A DNA stretch of 64,000 nucleotides, taken from Peronospora farinosa. Lineage: Eukaryota; Oomycota; Peronosporomycetes; Peronosporales; Peronosporaceae. A program made the translations under genes and the position numbers. Below, piece after piece: positions 48,801 to 61,300 of the stretch. How positions within the stretch are numbered: the stretch's first letter is position 1; each line of letters begins with the position of its first letter. The notes under the pieces were generated by a model. It saw only the letters and a list, made by a program, of their open reading frames with translations, did not search any database and had not been told where the DNA came from. The DNA lies in the NCBI GenBank assembly GCA_947646735.1, contig CANTFK010000478.1, positions 1 through 64,000 of the forward strand, in the 5' to 3' direction.

Positions 48801-51800
48801 TCACTTCGGCTCGACTATACCGCAGGCGTTGGCTTCAAGTGCCTTCTTACAGGCTCCTCTACAAGCTGGATCTACGTCCGTTGTGCTGATCACTGACCGC
48901 AAAGCATTCATTTCTGTCCAAAACGGCTCCATATCCTGCTGAATAGCCTCCATGTTGCTACGTAACTTGGCTGTTTCTTCGTTGTGACTCTCGAAAATAC
49001 CCTGTAGCACTTGCTCTTGAGTTTCGCCTGCAATTTCTCTACTTCCTTTTCCAACTCCGGCACTAGCTCCTCATTTTCGTGCACTTTTTGCCCAAATTGT
49101 TCTTCTGTTTCTTTAGCTCTTTCTTCTGCATTGACTGCAGCTCCTTCTGCTGTTCCTTGGCGTATTTTAGCTCTTCTCGCAACTTCGCTTCTTGCTTTTC
49201 AAAGTCAGCGTATTTCGACTTTGTCTCGTCCACTTGTTTGGCAAGCTCTTCACTCGTTGGTACAAAGCTTCAACAAACTGCAATTCTTCACGGTTTGTCG
49301 ACATGCGTGCTAGCTCTGCTTGAATTAGGCCTGCAACTCATCACGTTTAGACTCACACAACTTGCGGTTCTTTGACGCCTCTTGGATCCAAAATTGGTAC
49401 AGAATGTTTGTTGTCATGTACCCTTCCTTCTCTTTACGGAGATACTCAAGCGCTTCGGCACGAAATCCTTCCAGATGTGGGTTTTGCCATGGATTACTGC
49501 CTGATCTCATTGACGGTTCGCCATCTGCACGCTTCTCATTCTGGTCTTCTTCGAGCCTGCGCAGGTTCACTTCGGCTCGACTATACCGCAGGCGTTGGCT
49601 TCAAGTGCCTTCTTACAGGCTCCTCTACAAGCTGGATCTACGTCCGTTGTGTTGATCACTGACCGCAAAGCATTCATTTCTGTCCAAAACGGCTCCATAT
49701 CCTGCTGAATAGCCTCCATGTTGCTACGTAACTTGGCTGTTTCTTCGTTGTGACTCTCGAAAATACCCTGTAGCACTTGCTCTTGAGTTTCGCCTGCAAT
49801 TTCTCTACTTCCTTTTCCAACTCCGGCACTAGCTCCTCATTTTCGTGCACTTTTTGCCCAAATTGTTCTTCTGTTTCTTTAGCTCTTTCTTCTGCATTGA
49901 CTGCAGCTCCTTCTGCTGTTCCTTGGCGTATTTTAGCTCTTCTCGCAACTTCGCTTCTTGCTTTTCAAAGTCAGCGTATTTCGACTTTGTCTCGTCCACT
50001 TGTTTGGCAAGCTCTTCACTCGTTGGTACAAAGCTTCAACAAACTGCAATTCTTCACGGTTTGTCGACATGCGTGCTAGCTCTGCTTGAATTAGGCCTGC
50101 AACTCATCACGTTTAGACTCACACAACTTGCGGTTCTTTGACGCCTCTTGGATCCAAAATTGGTACAGAATGTTTGTTGTCATGTACCCTTCCTTCTCTT
50201 TACAGAGATACTCAAGCGCTTCGGCACGAAATCCTTCCAGATGTGGGTTTTGCCATGGATTACTGCCTGATCTCATTGACGGTTCGCCATCTGCACGCTT
50301 CTCATTCTGGTCTTCTTCGAGCCTGCGCAGGTTCACTTCGGCTCGACTATACCGCAGGCGTTGGCTTCAAGTGCCTTCTTACAGGCTCCTCTACAAGCTG
50401 GATCTACGTCCGTTGTGCTGATCACTGACCGCAAAGCATTCATTTCTGTCCAAAACGGCTCCATATCCTGCTGAATAGCCTCCATGTTGCTACGTAACTT
50501 GGCTGTTTCTTCGTTGTGACTCTCGAAAATACCCTGTAGCACTTGCTCTTGAGTTTCGCCTGCAATTTCTCTACTTCCTTTTCCAACTCCGGCACTAGCT
50601 CTTCATTTTCGTGCACTTTTTGCCCAAATTGTTCTTCTGTTTCTTTAGCTCTTTCTTCTGCATTGACTGCAGCTCCTTCTGCTGTTCCTTGGCGTATTTT
50701 AGCTCTTCTCGCAACTTCGCTTCTTGCTTTTCAAAGTCAGCGTATTTCGACTTTGTCTCGTCCACTTGTTTGGCAAGCTCTTCACTCGTTGGTACAAAGC
50801 TTCAACAAACTGCAATTCTTCACGGTTTGTCGACATGCGTGCTAGCTCTGCTTGAATTAGGCCTGCAACTCATCACGTTTAGACTCACACAACTTGCGGT
50901 TCTTTGACGCCTCTTGGATCCAAAATTGGTACAGAATGTTTGTTGTCATGTACCCTTCCTTCTCTTTACAGAGATACTCAAGCGCTTCGGCACGAGGTCC
51001 TTCCAGATGTGGGTTTTGCCATGGATTACTGCCTGATCTCATTGACGGTTCGCCATCTGCACGCTTCTCATTCTGGTCTTCTTCGAGCCTGCGCAGGTTC
51101 ACTTCGGCTCGACTATACCGCAGGCGTTGGCTTCAAGTGCCTTCTTACAGGCTCCTCTACAAGCTGGATCTACGTCCGTTGTGCTGATCACTGACCGCAA
51201 AGCATTCATTTCTGTCCAAAACGGCTCCATATCCTGCTGAATAGCCTCCATGTTGCTACGTAACTTGGCTGTTTCTTCGTTGTGACTCTCGAAAATACCC
51301 TGTAGCACTTGCTCTTGAGTTTCGCCTGCAATTTCTCTACTTCCTTTTCCAACTCCGGCACTAGCTCTTCATTTTCGTGCACTTTTTGCCCAAATTGTTC
51401 TTCTGTTTCTTTAGCTCTTTCTTCTGCATTGACTGCAGCTCCTTCTGCTGTTCCTTGGCGTATTTTAGCTCTTCTCGCAACTTCGCTTCTTGCTTTTCAA
51501 AGTCAGCGTATTTCGACTTTGTCTCGTCCACTTGTTTGGCAAGCTCTTCACTCGTTGGTACAAAGCTTCAACAGACTGCAATTCTTCACGGTTTGTCGAC
51601 ATGCGTGCTAGCTCTGCTTGAATTAGGCCTGCAACTCATCACGTTTAGACTCACACAACTTGCGGTTCTTTGACGCCTCTTGGATCCAAAATTGGTACAG
51701 AATGTTTGTTGTCATGTACCCTTCCTTCTCTTTACAGAGATACTCAAGCGCTTCGGCACGAAATCCTTCCAGATGTGGGTTTTGCCATGGATTACTGCCT

Positions 51801-54800
51801 GATCTCATTGACGGTTCGCCATCTGCACGCTTCTCATTCTGGTCTTCTTCGAGCCTGCGCAGGTTCACTTCGGCTCGACTATACCGCAGGCGTTGGCTTC
51901 AAGTGCCTTCTTACAGGCTCCTCTACAAGCTGGATCTACGTCCGTTGTGCTGATCACTGACCGCAAAGCATTCATTTCTGTCCAAAACGGCTCCATATCC
52001 TGCTGAATAGCCTCCATGTTGCTACGTAACTTGGCTGTTTCTTCGTTGTGACTCTCGAAAATACCCTGTAGCACTTGCTCTTGAGTTTCGCCTGCAATTT
52101 CTCTACTTCCTTTTCCAACTCCGGCACTAGCTCTTCATTTTCGTGCACTTTTTGCCCAAATTGTTCTTCTGTTTCTTTAGCTCTTTCTTCTGCATTGACT
52201 GCAGCTCCTTCTGCTGTTCCTTGGCGTATTTTAGCTCTTCTCGCAACTTCGCTTCTTGCTTTTCAAAGTCAGCGTATTTCGACTTTGTCTCGTCCACTTG
52301 TTTGGCAAGCTCTTCACTCGTTGGTACAAAGCTTCAACAAACTGCAATTCTTCACGGTTTGTCGACATGCGTGCTAGCTCTGCTTGAATTAGGCCTGCAA
52401 CTCATCACGTTTAGACTCACACAACTTGCGGTTCTTTGACGCCTCTTGGATCCAAAATTGGTACAGAATGTTTGTTGTCATGTACCCTTCCTTCTCTTTA
52501 CAGAGATACTCAAGCGCTTCGGCACGAAATCCTTCCAGATGTGGGTTTTGCCATGGATTACTGCCTGATCTCATTGACGGTTCGCCATCTGCACGCTTCT
52601 CATTCTGGTCTTCTTCGAGCCTGCGCAGGTTCACTTCGGCTCGACTATACCGCAGGCGTTGGCTTCAAGTGCCTTCTTACAGGCTCCTCTACAAGCTGGA
52701 TCTACGTCCGTTGTGCTGATCACTGACCGCAAAGCATTCATTTCTGTCCAAAACGGCTCCATATCCTGCTGAATAGCCTCCATGTTGCTACGTAACTTGG
52801 CTGTTTCTTCGTTGTGACTCTCGAAAATACCCTGTAGCACTTGCTCTTGAGTTTCGCCTGCAATTTCTCTACTTCCTTTTCCAACTCCGGCACTAGCTCT
52901 TCATTTTCGTGCACTTTTTGCCCAAATTGTTCTTCTGTTTCTTTAGCTCTTTCTTCTGCATTGACTGCAGCTCCTTCTGCTGTTCCTTGGCGTATTTTAG
53001 CTCTTCTCGCAACTTCGCTTCTTGCTTTTCAAAGTCAGCGTATTTCGACTTTGTCTCGTCCACTTGTTTGGCAAGCTCTTCACTCGTTGGTACAAAGCTT
53101 CAACAAACTGCAATTCTTCACGGTTTGTCGACATGCGTGCTAGCTCTGCTTGAATTAGGCCTGCAACTCATCACGTTTAGACTCACACAACTTGCGGTTC
53201 TTTGACGCCTCTTGGATCCAAAATTGGTACAGAATGTTTGTTGTCATGTACCCTTCCTTCTCTTTACAGAGATACTCAAGCGCTTCGGCACGAAGTCCTT
53301 CCAGATGTGGGTTTTGCCATGGATTACTGCCTGATCTCATTGACGGTTCGCCATCTGCACGCTTCTCATTCTGGTCTTCTTCGAGCCTGCGCAGGTTCAC
53401 TTCGGCTCGACTATACCGCAGGCGTTGGCTTCAAGTGCCTTCTTACAGGCTCCTCTACAAGCTGGATCTACGTCCGTTGTGCTGATCACTGACCGCAAAG
53501 CATTCATTTCTGTCCAAAACGGCTCCATATCCTGCTGAATAGCCTCCATGTTGCTACGTAACTTGGCTGTTTCTTCGTTGTGACTCTCGAAAATACCCTG
53601 TAGCACTTGCTCTTGAGTTTCGCCTGCAATTTCTCTACTTCCTTTTCCAACTCCGGCACTAGCTCTTCATTTTCGTGCACTTTTTGCCCAAATTGTTCTT
53701 CTGTTTCTTTAGCTCTTTCTTCTGCATTGACTGCAGCTCCTTCTGCTGTTCCTTGGCGTATTTTAGCTCTTCTCGCAACTTCGCTTCTTGCTTTTCAAAG
53801 TCAGCGTATTTCGACTTTGTCTCGTCCACTTGTTTGGCAAGCTCTTCACTCGTTGGTACAAAGCTTCAACAGACTGCAATTCTTCACGGTTTGTCTACAT
53901 GCGTGCTAGCTCTGCTTGAATTAGGCCTGCAACTCATCACGTTTAGACTCACACAACTTGCGGTTCTTTGACGCCTCTTGGATCCAAAATTGGTACAGAA
54001 TGTTTGTTGTCATGTACCCTTCCTTCTCTTTACAGAGATACTCAAGCGCTTCGGCACGAAATCCTTCCAGATGTGGGTTTTGCCATGGATTACTGCCTGA
54101 TCTCATTGACGGTTCGCCATCTGCACGCTTCTCATTCTGGTCTTCTTCGAGCCTGCGCAGGTTCACTTCGGCTCGACTATACCGCAGGCGTTGGCTTCAA
54201 GTGCCTTCTTACAGGCTCCTCTACAAGCTGGATCTACGTCCGTTGTGCTGATCACTGACCGCAAAGCATTCATTTCTGTCCAAAACGGCTCCATATCCTG
54301 CTGAATAGCCTCCATGTTGCTACGTAACTTGGCTGTTTCTTCTTTGTGACTCTCGAAAATACCCTGTAGCACTTGCTCTTGAGTTTCGCCTGCACTTTCT
54401 CTACTTCCTTTTCCAACTCCGGCACTAGCTCTTCATTTTCGTGCACTTTTTGCCCAAATTGTTCTTCTGTTTCTTTAGCTCTTTCTTCTGCATTGACTGC
54501 AGCTCCTTCTGCTGTTCCTTGGCGTATTTTAGCTCTTCTCGCAACTTCGCTTCTTGCTTTTCAAAGTCAGCGTATTTCGACTTTGTCTCGTCCACTTGTT
54601 TGGCAAGCTCTTCACTCGTTGGTACAAAGCTTCAACAAACTGCAATTCTTCACGGTTTGTCTACATGCGTGCTAGCTCTGCTTGAATTAGGCCTGCAACT
54701 CATCACGTTTAGACTCACACAACTTGCGGTTCTTTGACGCCTCTTGGATCCAAAATTGGTACAGAATGTTTGTTGTCATGTACCCTTCCTTCTCTTTACA

Positions 54801-56367
54801 GAGATACTCAAGCGCTTCGGCACAAAATCCTTCCAGATGTGGGTTTTGCCATGGATTACTGCCTGATCTCATTGACGGTTCGCCATCTGCACGCTTCTCA
54901 TTCTGGTCTTCTTCGAGCCTGCGCAGGTTCACTTCGGCTCGACTATACCGCAGGCGTTGGCTTCAAGTGCCTTCTTACAGGCTCCTCTACAAGCTGGATC
55001 TACGTCCGTTGTGCTGATCACTGACCGCAAAGCATTCATTTCTGTCCAAAACGGCTCCATATCCTGCTGAATAGCCTCCATGTTGCTACGTAACTTGGCT
55101 GTTTCTTCTTTGTGACTCTCGAAAATACCCTGTAGCACTTGCTCTTGAGTTTCGCCTGCAATTTCTCAACCTCCTTTTCCAATTCCGGCACTAGCTCCTC
55201 ATTTTCGTGCACTTTTTGCCCAAATTGTTCTTCTGTTTCTTTAGCTCTTTCTTCTGCATTGACTGCAGCTCCTTCTGCTGTTCCTTGGCGTATTTTAGCT
55301 CTTCTCGCAACTTCGCTTCTTGCTTTTCAAAGTCAGCGTATTTCGACTTTGTCTCGTCCACTTGTTTGGCAAGCTCTTCACTCGTTGGTACAAAGCTTCA
55401 ACAAACTGCAATTCTTCACGGTTTGTCGACATGCGTGCTAGCTCTGCTTGAATTAGGCCTGCAACTCATCACGTTTAGACTCACACAACTTGCGGTTCTT
55501 TGACGCCTCTTGGATCCAAAATTGGTACAGAATGTTTGTTGTCATGTACCCTTCCTTCTCTTTACAGAGATACTCAAGCGCTTCGGCACAAAATCCTTCC
55601 AGATGTGGGTTTTGCCATGGATTACTGCCTGATCTCATTGACGGTTCGCCATCTGCACGCTTCTCATTCTGGTCTTCTTCGAGCCTGCGCAGGTTCACTT
55701 CGGCTCGACTATACCGCAGGCGTTGGCTTCAAGTGCCTTCTTACAGGCTCCTCTACAAGCTGGATCTACGTCCGTTGTGTTGATCACTGACCGCAAAGCA
55801 TTCATTTCTGTCCAAAACGGCTCCATATCCTGCTGAATAGCCTCCATGTTGCTACGTAACTTGGCTGTTTCTTCGTTGTGACTCTCGAAAATACCCTGTA
55901 GCACTTGCTCTTGAGTTTCGCCTGCAATTTCTCTACTTCCTTTTCCAACTCCGGCACTAGCTCTTCATTTTCGTGCACTTTTTGCCCAAATTGTTCTTCT
56001 GTTTCTTTAGCTCTTTCTTCTGCATTGACTGCAGCTCCTTCTGCTGTTCCTTGGCGTATTTTAGCTCTTCTCGCAACTTCGCTTCTTGCTTTTCAAAGTC
56101 AGCGTATTTCGACTTTGTCTCGTCCACTTGTTTGGCAAGCTCTTCACTCGTTGGTACAAAGCTTCAACAAACTGCAATTCTTCACGGTTTGTCGACATGC
56201 GTGCTAGCTCTGCTTGAATTAGGCCTGCAACTCATCACGTTTAGACTCACACAACTTGCGGTTCTTTGACGCCTCTTGGATCCAAAATTGGTACAGAATG
56301 TTTGTTGTCATGTACCCTTCCTTCTCTTTACAGAGATACTCAAGCGCTTCGGCACGAAATCCTTCCT

Positions 56368-56605
56368 ATCGCACATCGAAGGTGTCGGCTATAGGGGTAC
56401 CCTTCTTTGGACCGGCGTTTGATTCTACAGTACAACTTGTCTAAAATGTTTCTGCACTTACTGATAACCTGTCTAATCTGCTAACCTATGGTCAATCCCG
56501 AGAACGTCCATCCAATTAGTATAAAACTGCCGTATTTTGTAGCCTTTATTATCTTATAAAACCTTTTAGTGTCAGCTTAGACAGGTTCTTCTATACTATA
56601 TACAC
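56368..56605. other. Gene-free flank, duplicate of 5869-6110
   Basis: It carries the same 11-bp inverted repeat (56466-56476 and 56577-56587). No gene is recognised. Confidence 0.5.
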
Positions 56606-57326
56606 TGCTGAGGCTTTGATTACACGTAAGAAACTGCAACTCTTGCAGATGAAAAAGAATTGGACCCTACTGCCTATTTTTCAATCGTGTAAGTGAACTA
56701 GAAGGTGAACCCTTACCCTCACAAATTTCATGTATCCATTCCGTTACCTGAATTTCAAGAAAAATTTGGCAATGTAGAAGCTAGTAGCCATATCACTGAG
56801 ACCGTCTAAGTTGCTGGTCGACTTGTCAACTTCGTAATAAACGTTCTTCTGGAGCGAAATTGGTCTTTTATGATCTTCGTACCGATGGAAAAAGCTTCAA
56901 ATAATGTCGGACATTGGATCCGATGAAAATGACCAAGCTTCTATCAAAATCCACAGCATTTTACGTCGTGGAGATATCATAGGGGTCTAAGAGTACCCTG
57001 GTAAATTCAAAAGGGTGAATTGCCGTATCCATTTATCGCAACAATTGGTACTATTGTCTCCTTGTATGCACATGCTGTCAAAAAGTCATACTGGACTCAC
57101 TCTTCAACAGGACACACGGTATCGTCAAAGGTGATTGGATCTTATTATGAATGATGACACGCGTGGAGCATTTTCACTTGAGCCAAAATCATAAACGCCA
57201 TTCGTCGATTTTTGTGCGATAAGAACTTTTTGGAAGTTGAGACTCAAATGGTGTAAATGATTGTCGGAGGTGCTGCTGCAAAACCTTTTGTTACGTATCA
57301 CAATGATCTGCACATGAACTTGTTTA
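56606..57326 (+). pseudogene. KARS: Lysyl-tRNA synthetase fragment (copy 2), fused to acyl-CoA oxidase
   Basis: Duplicate of 6111-6834, with NPYPHKF absent in frame but its codons present, and with VEASSHITETV, FYDLRTDG, GDIIGV then TAA (56988-56990), FLCDKNFLEVET, TAA (57254-57256) and YHNDLHMNLF. It ends at the same fusion point with the oxidase fragment as copy 1, so the chimera predates the duplication. It differs from copy 1 by scattered substitutions and small indels and keeps AAKPFVTYHND, which copy 1 has lost. Confidence 0.87.
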
Positions 57327-57338
57327 ACCGTTAAGTTT

Positions 57339-57684
57339 ATGGAGAGCGTGCGTTTTCACCAGTGAAATGCCCGTCATCCGTGCCAGCATCGATGAGTTGC
57401 TCACGTTGATCCGCCTTCATGCTGTAACGTTCGTAGATGGCTTCAACCTCTCGGATCACATGTTGAACTCGACTCTCGACCGGTATGACGGTAACGTATA
57501 CGAGGCTCTGTAAAAGTCTGCGCAGTACGATCCTCTGAATCACTCGTCGGACAAGGTCGCGGTGTACGAGTTGCTACACCCGATTTGCGTTGAAATATCA
57601 CAGTCATGTCTGGAAGAGGTTGGTGTTAAAAAGAGCTTGGGTCGTCTACTTGAAAAACCAAGTACACACGAATTTCTACTGTAA
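57339..57684 (+). pseudogene. ACOX: Acyl-CoA oxidase C-terminal fragment (copy 2)
   Basis: Duplicate of 6843-7188, with the same in-frame TAA (57511-57513) inside the YEAL...KSAQYDPLN motif. This copy keeps the frame further than copy 1: after LEEVGVKKSLGRLLEKPSTH it reads EFLL and a TAA at 57682-57684, which is a plausible natural C-terminus. A conserved stop in the middle of a core motif and the missing N-terminal domains show it is non-functional. Confidence 0.86.
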
Positions 57685-58074
57685 GAAGCCACGATTTGTG
57701 CAATGCCATTTGCCACAACGTGCGAACTAACTTCAACATGGGCGATACAACGATCAAGTCACTGACAAGCGAATATTAGTGACCTTTCATTATTAAATTT
57801 GCGTTGTGGCTTGCACCTCAAGATTGACTTGTCAGTGGCACTAAGCTCAGTGATAAAAGCGACTGAACTTGGGCTTTTCCCCTGAGCAATCGACGGTGGC
57901 CACGGAGACTGGGTAGACGGTGAGGCCATACAAAATTTGACTTTTGGAGGGACTGAGACAATTACAAATAATAGCGACGTAGTAAGCGAAGCAGCAGCAG
58001 CAGCAGCACCCGGTCGATGTGGAATCCTGATGGGTAATGTCGGCTACACCATGTAAGGAGGAACATATCAATCA
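57685..58074. other. Unassigned sequence, duplicate of 7189-7559
   Basis: It holds a (CAG)n run near 57991-58010. No gene is recognised. Confidence 0.4.
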
Positions 58075-58335
58075 AACCTATTCCTCCTCGTTACTGTCTT
58101 CATCCTCGGTGTGCTCCTCCTTTTGCTCAAAGATTGCTTCGCCTCGGTCAGCAATCTTGCTCTTCTTTTGACGCTTCCAAGCGGGCAAATCTGATTCATC
58201 CTCGAAAACACTCGCACTGTGTTCTTGCTCCGTGATGAAAGCTGTTTGGAGAGACGTGAGTTTTGCTTTACAGTATGTCTCTTCTTTGCGTTTTCTTCCA
58301 GCATTTTTCGCAGACCTCCAAGATGTTGGATAGCT
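58075..58335 (-). pseudogene. SMC4: SMC4 post-hinge fragment (short duplicate)
   Basis: Corresponds to 7560-7826: the coil end (MLEENAKKRHTVKQ), the KLTSLQTAFITEQEHSASVF stretch, DESDLPAWKRQKKSK and the acidic EHTEDEDSNEEE, in two frames. It is cut at 58335, where the sequence passes into satellite, so the hinge present in the left copy is missing here. ENAKKRHTVKQ is better preserved than in the left copy. Confidence 0.75.
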
Positions 58336-58342
58336 GTCTCAT

Positions 58343-61300
58343 ACGCGCGCGTAATCGCCACGGCAAACTGCTGCGTCTGAAGATCCGCCGCCGCCGCGCG
58401 CTCAGAGCCGATACACGATCCTCAGCCCTGACTTCTCGCACCGCGCCACAAGCGCGTCCTTCTCCTCCGGGCAAGCCGCCACCTCGGCATTCTTCTGCGT
58501 CTAAAGCTCCGCAGATGCGCGCTCTGTGCCGATAAACGATCCTCAGCCCTGTCTTCTTGCGCCGCGCCACAAGCGCGTCCTTCTCCTCCGGGCAAGCCGC
58601 CACCACGGCATTATTCTGCGTCTAAAGCTCCGCAGATGCGCGCTCTGTGCCGATAAACGATCCTCAGCCCTGAATTCTCGCGACGCGCCACAAGCGCGTC
58701 CTTCTCCTCCGGGCAAGCCGCCACCACGGCATTATTCTGCGTCTAAAGCTCCGCAGATGCGCGCTCTGTGCCGATAAACGATCCTCAGCCCTGACTTCTC
58801 GCGCCGCGCCGCAAACGCGTCCTTTTCCTCCGCGCGCGCTGCCGCCACGGCATTCATTTGTGTTTGACGCTTCGCCGCCGCGCGCTGCGAGCCGATAAAC
58901 GATCCTCCAGCACTGACTTCTTGCGCCGCGCCGCATGCGCGTCCTTCTCCTTCTCGCGCGCTGCCGCCATGGTATTCTTTTGTGTCTAAAGCTCCACCGC
59001 CGCGCGCTGCGAGCCGTTAACGATCCTCCAGCACTGACTTCTTGCGCCGCGCCGTAAGCGCGTCCTTCTCCTTCTCGCGCGCTGCCGCCACGGCATTCTG
59101 CTGTGTCTAAATTTCTGCAGCCGCGCGCTGCGAGTCGATAACGATCCTCCAGCACTGACTTCTTGCGCCGCGCCGCATGCGCGTCCTTCTCCTTCTCGCG
59201 CGCTGCCGCCACGGCATTCTTTCGTGTCTAAAGCTCCGCCGCCGCGCTGCGAGCCGATACACGATCCTCCAGCCCTGACTTCTCGCGCCGCGCCACAAGC
59301 GCGTCCTTCTCTTCCGCGCGCACAGCCACCACGGCATTATAGCGTGTCTACAGCTCCGCCGCCGCGCGCTGCGAGCCGATAACGATCCTCCAGCACTGAC
59401 TTCTCGCGCCGCGCCGCATGCGCGTCCTTCTCCTTCTCGCGCGCTGCCGCCACGGCATTCTTTCGTGTCTAAAGCTCCGCCGCCGCGCTGCGAGCCGATA
59501 CACGATCTTTGAGCACTGACTTCTTTCGCCGCGCCACAAGCGCGTCATTCTCCTCCGCGCGCGCTGCCGCCACGACATTCTTTTGTGTCTAACGCTCCGC
59601 CGCCGCGCGCTGCGAGCCGATAACGATCTTTGAGCACTGACTTCTTTCGCCGCGCCGTAAGCGCGTCCTTTTCCTCCGCGCGCGCTGCCGCCATGGCATT
59701 CATTTCTGTCTATCGCTCCGATACCGCGCGCTGCAAGCCGATAAACGATCTTTTAGCACTGACTTCTTGCGCCGCGCCGTAGGCGTCCTTCTCCTTCTCG
59801 CGCGCTGCCGCCACGGCATTCTTTCGTGTCTAAAGCTCCGCCGCCGCGCTGCGAGCCGATACACGATCCTCCAGCCCTGACTTCTCGCGCCGCGCCACAA
59901 GCGCGTCCTTCTCTTCCGCGCGCACAGCCACCACGGCATTCTGCTGCGTCTGAAGCTCCTCAGACGCGCGCTCAGAGCCGATACACGATCCTCCAGCACT
60001 GACTTCTTGCGCCGCGCCGCATGCGCGTCCTTCTCCTTCTCGCGCGCTGCCGCCATGGTATTCTTTTGTGTCTAAAGCTCCACCGCCGCGCGCTGCGAGC
60101 CGTTAACGATCCTCTAGCACTGACTTCTTGCGCCGCGCCGTAAGCGCGTCCTTCTCCTTCTTGCGCGCTGCCGCCATGGTATTCTTTTGTGTCTAAAGCT
60201 CCACCGCCGCGCGCTGCGAGCCGTTAACGATCCTCCAGCACTGACTTCTTGCGCCGCGCCACAAGCGCGTCCTTCTCTTCCGCGCGCACAGCCACCACGG
60301 CATTCTGCTGCGTCTGAAGCTCCTCAGACGCGCGCTCAGAGCCGATACACGATCCTCCAGCACTGACTTCTTGCGCCGCGCCGCATGCGCGTCCTTCTCC
60401 TTCTCGCGCGCTGCCGCCATGGTATTCTTTTGTGTCTAAAGCTCCACCGCCGCGCGCTGCGAGCCGTTAACGATCCTCTAGCACTGACTTCTTGCGCCGC
60501 GCCGTAAGCGCGTCCTTCTCCTTCTTGCGCGCTGCCGCCATGGTATTCTTTTGTGTCTAAAGCTCCACCGCCGCGCGCTGCGAGCCGTTAACGATCCTCC
60601 AGCACTGACTTCTTGCGCCGCGCCGTAAGCGCGTCCTTCTCCTTCTCGCGCGCTGCCGCCACGGCATTATAGCGTGTCTACAGCTCCGCCGCCGCGCGCT
60701 GCGAGCCGATAACGATCCTCCAGCACTGACTTCTCGCGCCGCGCCGCATGCGCGTCCTTCTCCTTCTCGCGCGCTGCCGCCACGGCATTCTTTCGTGTCT
60801 AAAGCTCCGCCGCCGCGCTGCGAGCCGATACACGATCCTCCAGCCCTGACTTCTCGCGCCGCGCCACAAGCGCGTCCTTCTCTTCCGCGCGCACAGCCAC
60901 CACGGCATTCTGCTGCGTCTAAAGCTCCTCAGACGCGCGCTCAGAGCCGATACACGATCCTCCAGCACTGACTTCTTGCGCCGCGCCGCATGCGCGTCCT
61001 TCTCCTTCTCGCGCGCTGCCGCCATGGTATTCTTTTGTGTCTAAAGCTCCACCGCCGCGCGCTGCGAGCCGTTAACGATCCTCTAGCACTGACTTCTTGC
61101 GCCGCGCCGTAAGCGCGTCCTTCTCCTTCTCGCGCGCTGCCGCCACGGCATTCTTTCGTGTCTAAAGCTCCGCCGCCGCGCTGCGAGCCGATACACGATC
61201 CTCCAGCCCTGACTTCTCGCGCCGCGCCACAAGCGCGTCCTTCTCTTCCGCGCGCACAGCCACCACGGCATTCTGCTGCGTCTAAAGCTCCTCAGACGCG

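Larger units (their letters stand above)
36241..56367. repeat. 766-bp tandem repeat array, right copy (about 26.3 units)
   Basis: The same unit and orientation as at 1-5868. The unit landmark recurs at 36755, 37520, 38285, 39052, 39819, then every 766 bp to 55905. The first spacings are 765, 765, 767 and 767 because of single-base indels in those units. The array begins in mid-unit at 36241 and ends at the same within-unit position as the left array. Units are nearly identical apart from a small set of variable sites such as CGAAATCC/CGAGGTCC/CACAAAATCC and GTGCTGATC/GTGTTGATC. Confidence 0.98.
36241..56367 (-). pseudogene. SMC4: Amplified SMC4 arm fragments, right array
   Basis: Each unit carries the same minus-strand SMC4 arm pieces and the same frameshifts as in the left array. 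Typical open frames per unit are one of 81 codons (EALEYLCKEKEGYMTTN region) and one of 69 codons (IFESHNEETAKLRSNM region). Most sequence differences between units are substitutions of one or a few codons, for example EGFRAE, EGPRAE, EGLRAE, EGSRAE and EGFCAE, or SVISTTD versus SVINTTD. No unit restores a continuous SMC4 arm. Confidence 0.88.
56368..58335. repeat. Segmental duplication, right copy (array flank)
   Basis: Near-identical to 5869-7826 and in the same position relative to its 766-bp array. It ends at GTTGGATAG (58335), after which GC-rich satellite begins instead of further SMC4 sequence. Its CAG run (about 57991-58010) is longer than in the left copy. Confidence 0.95.
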
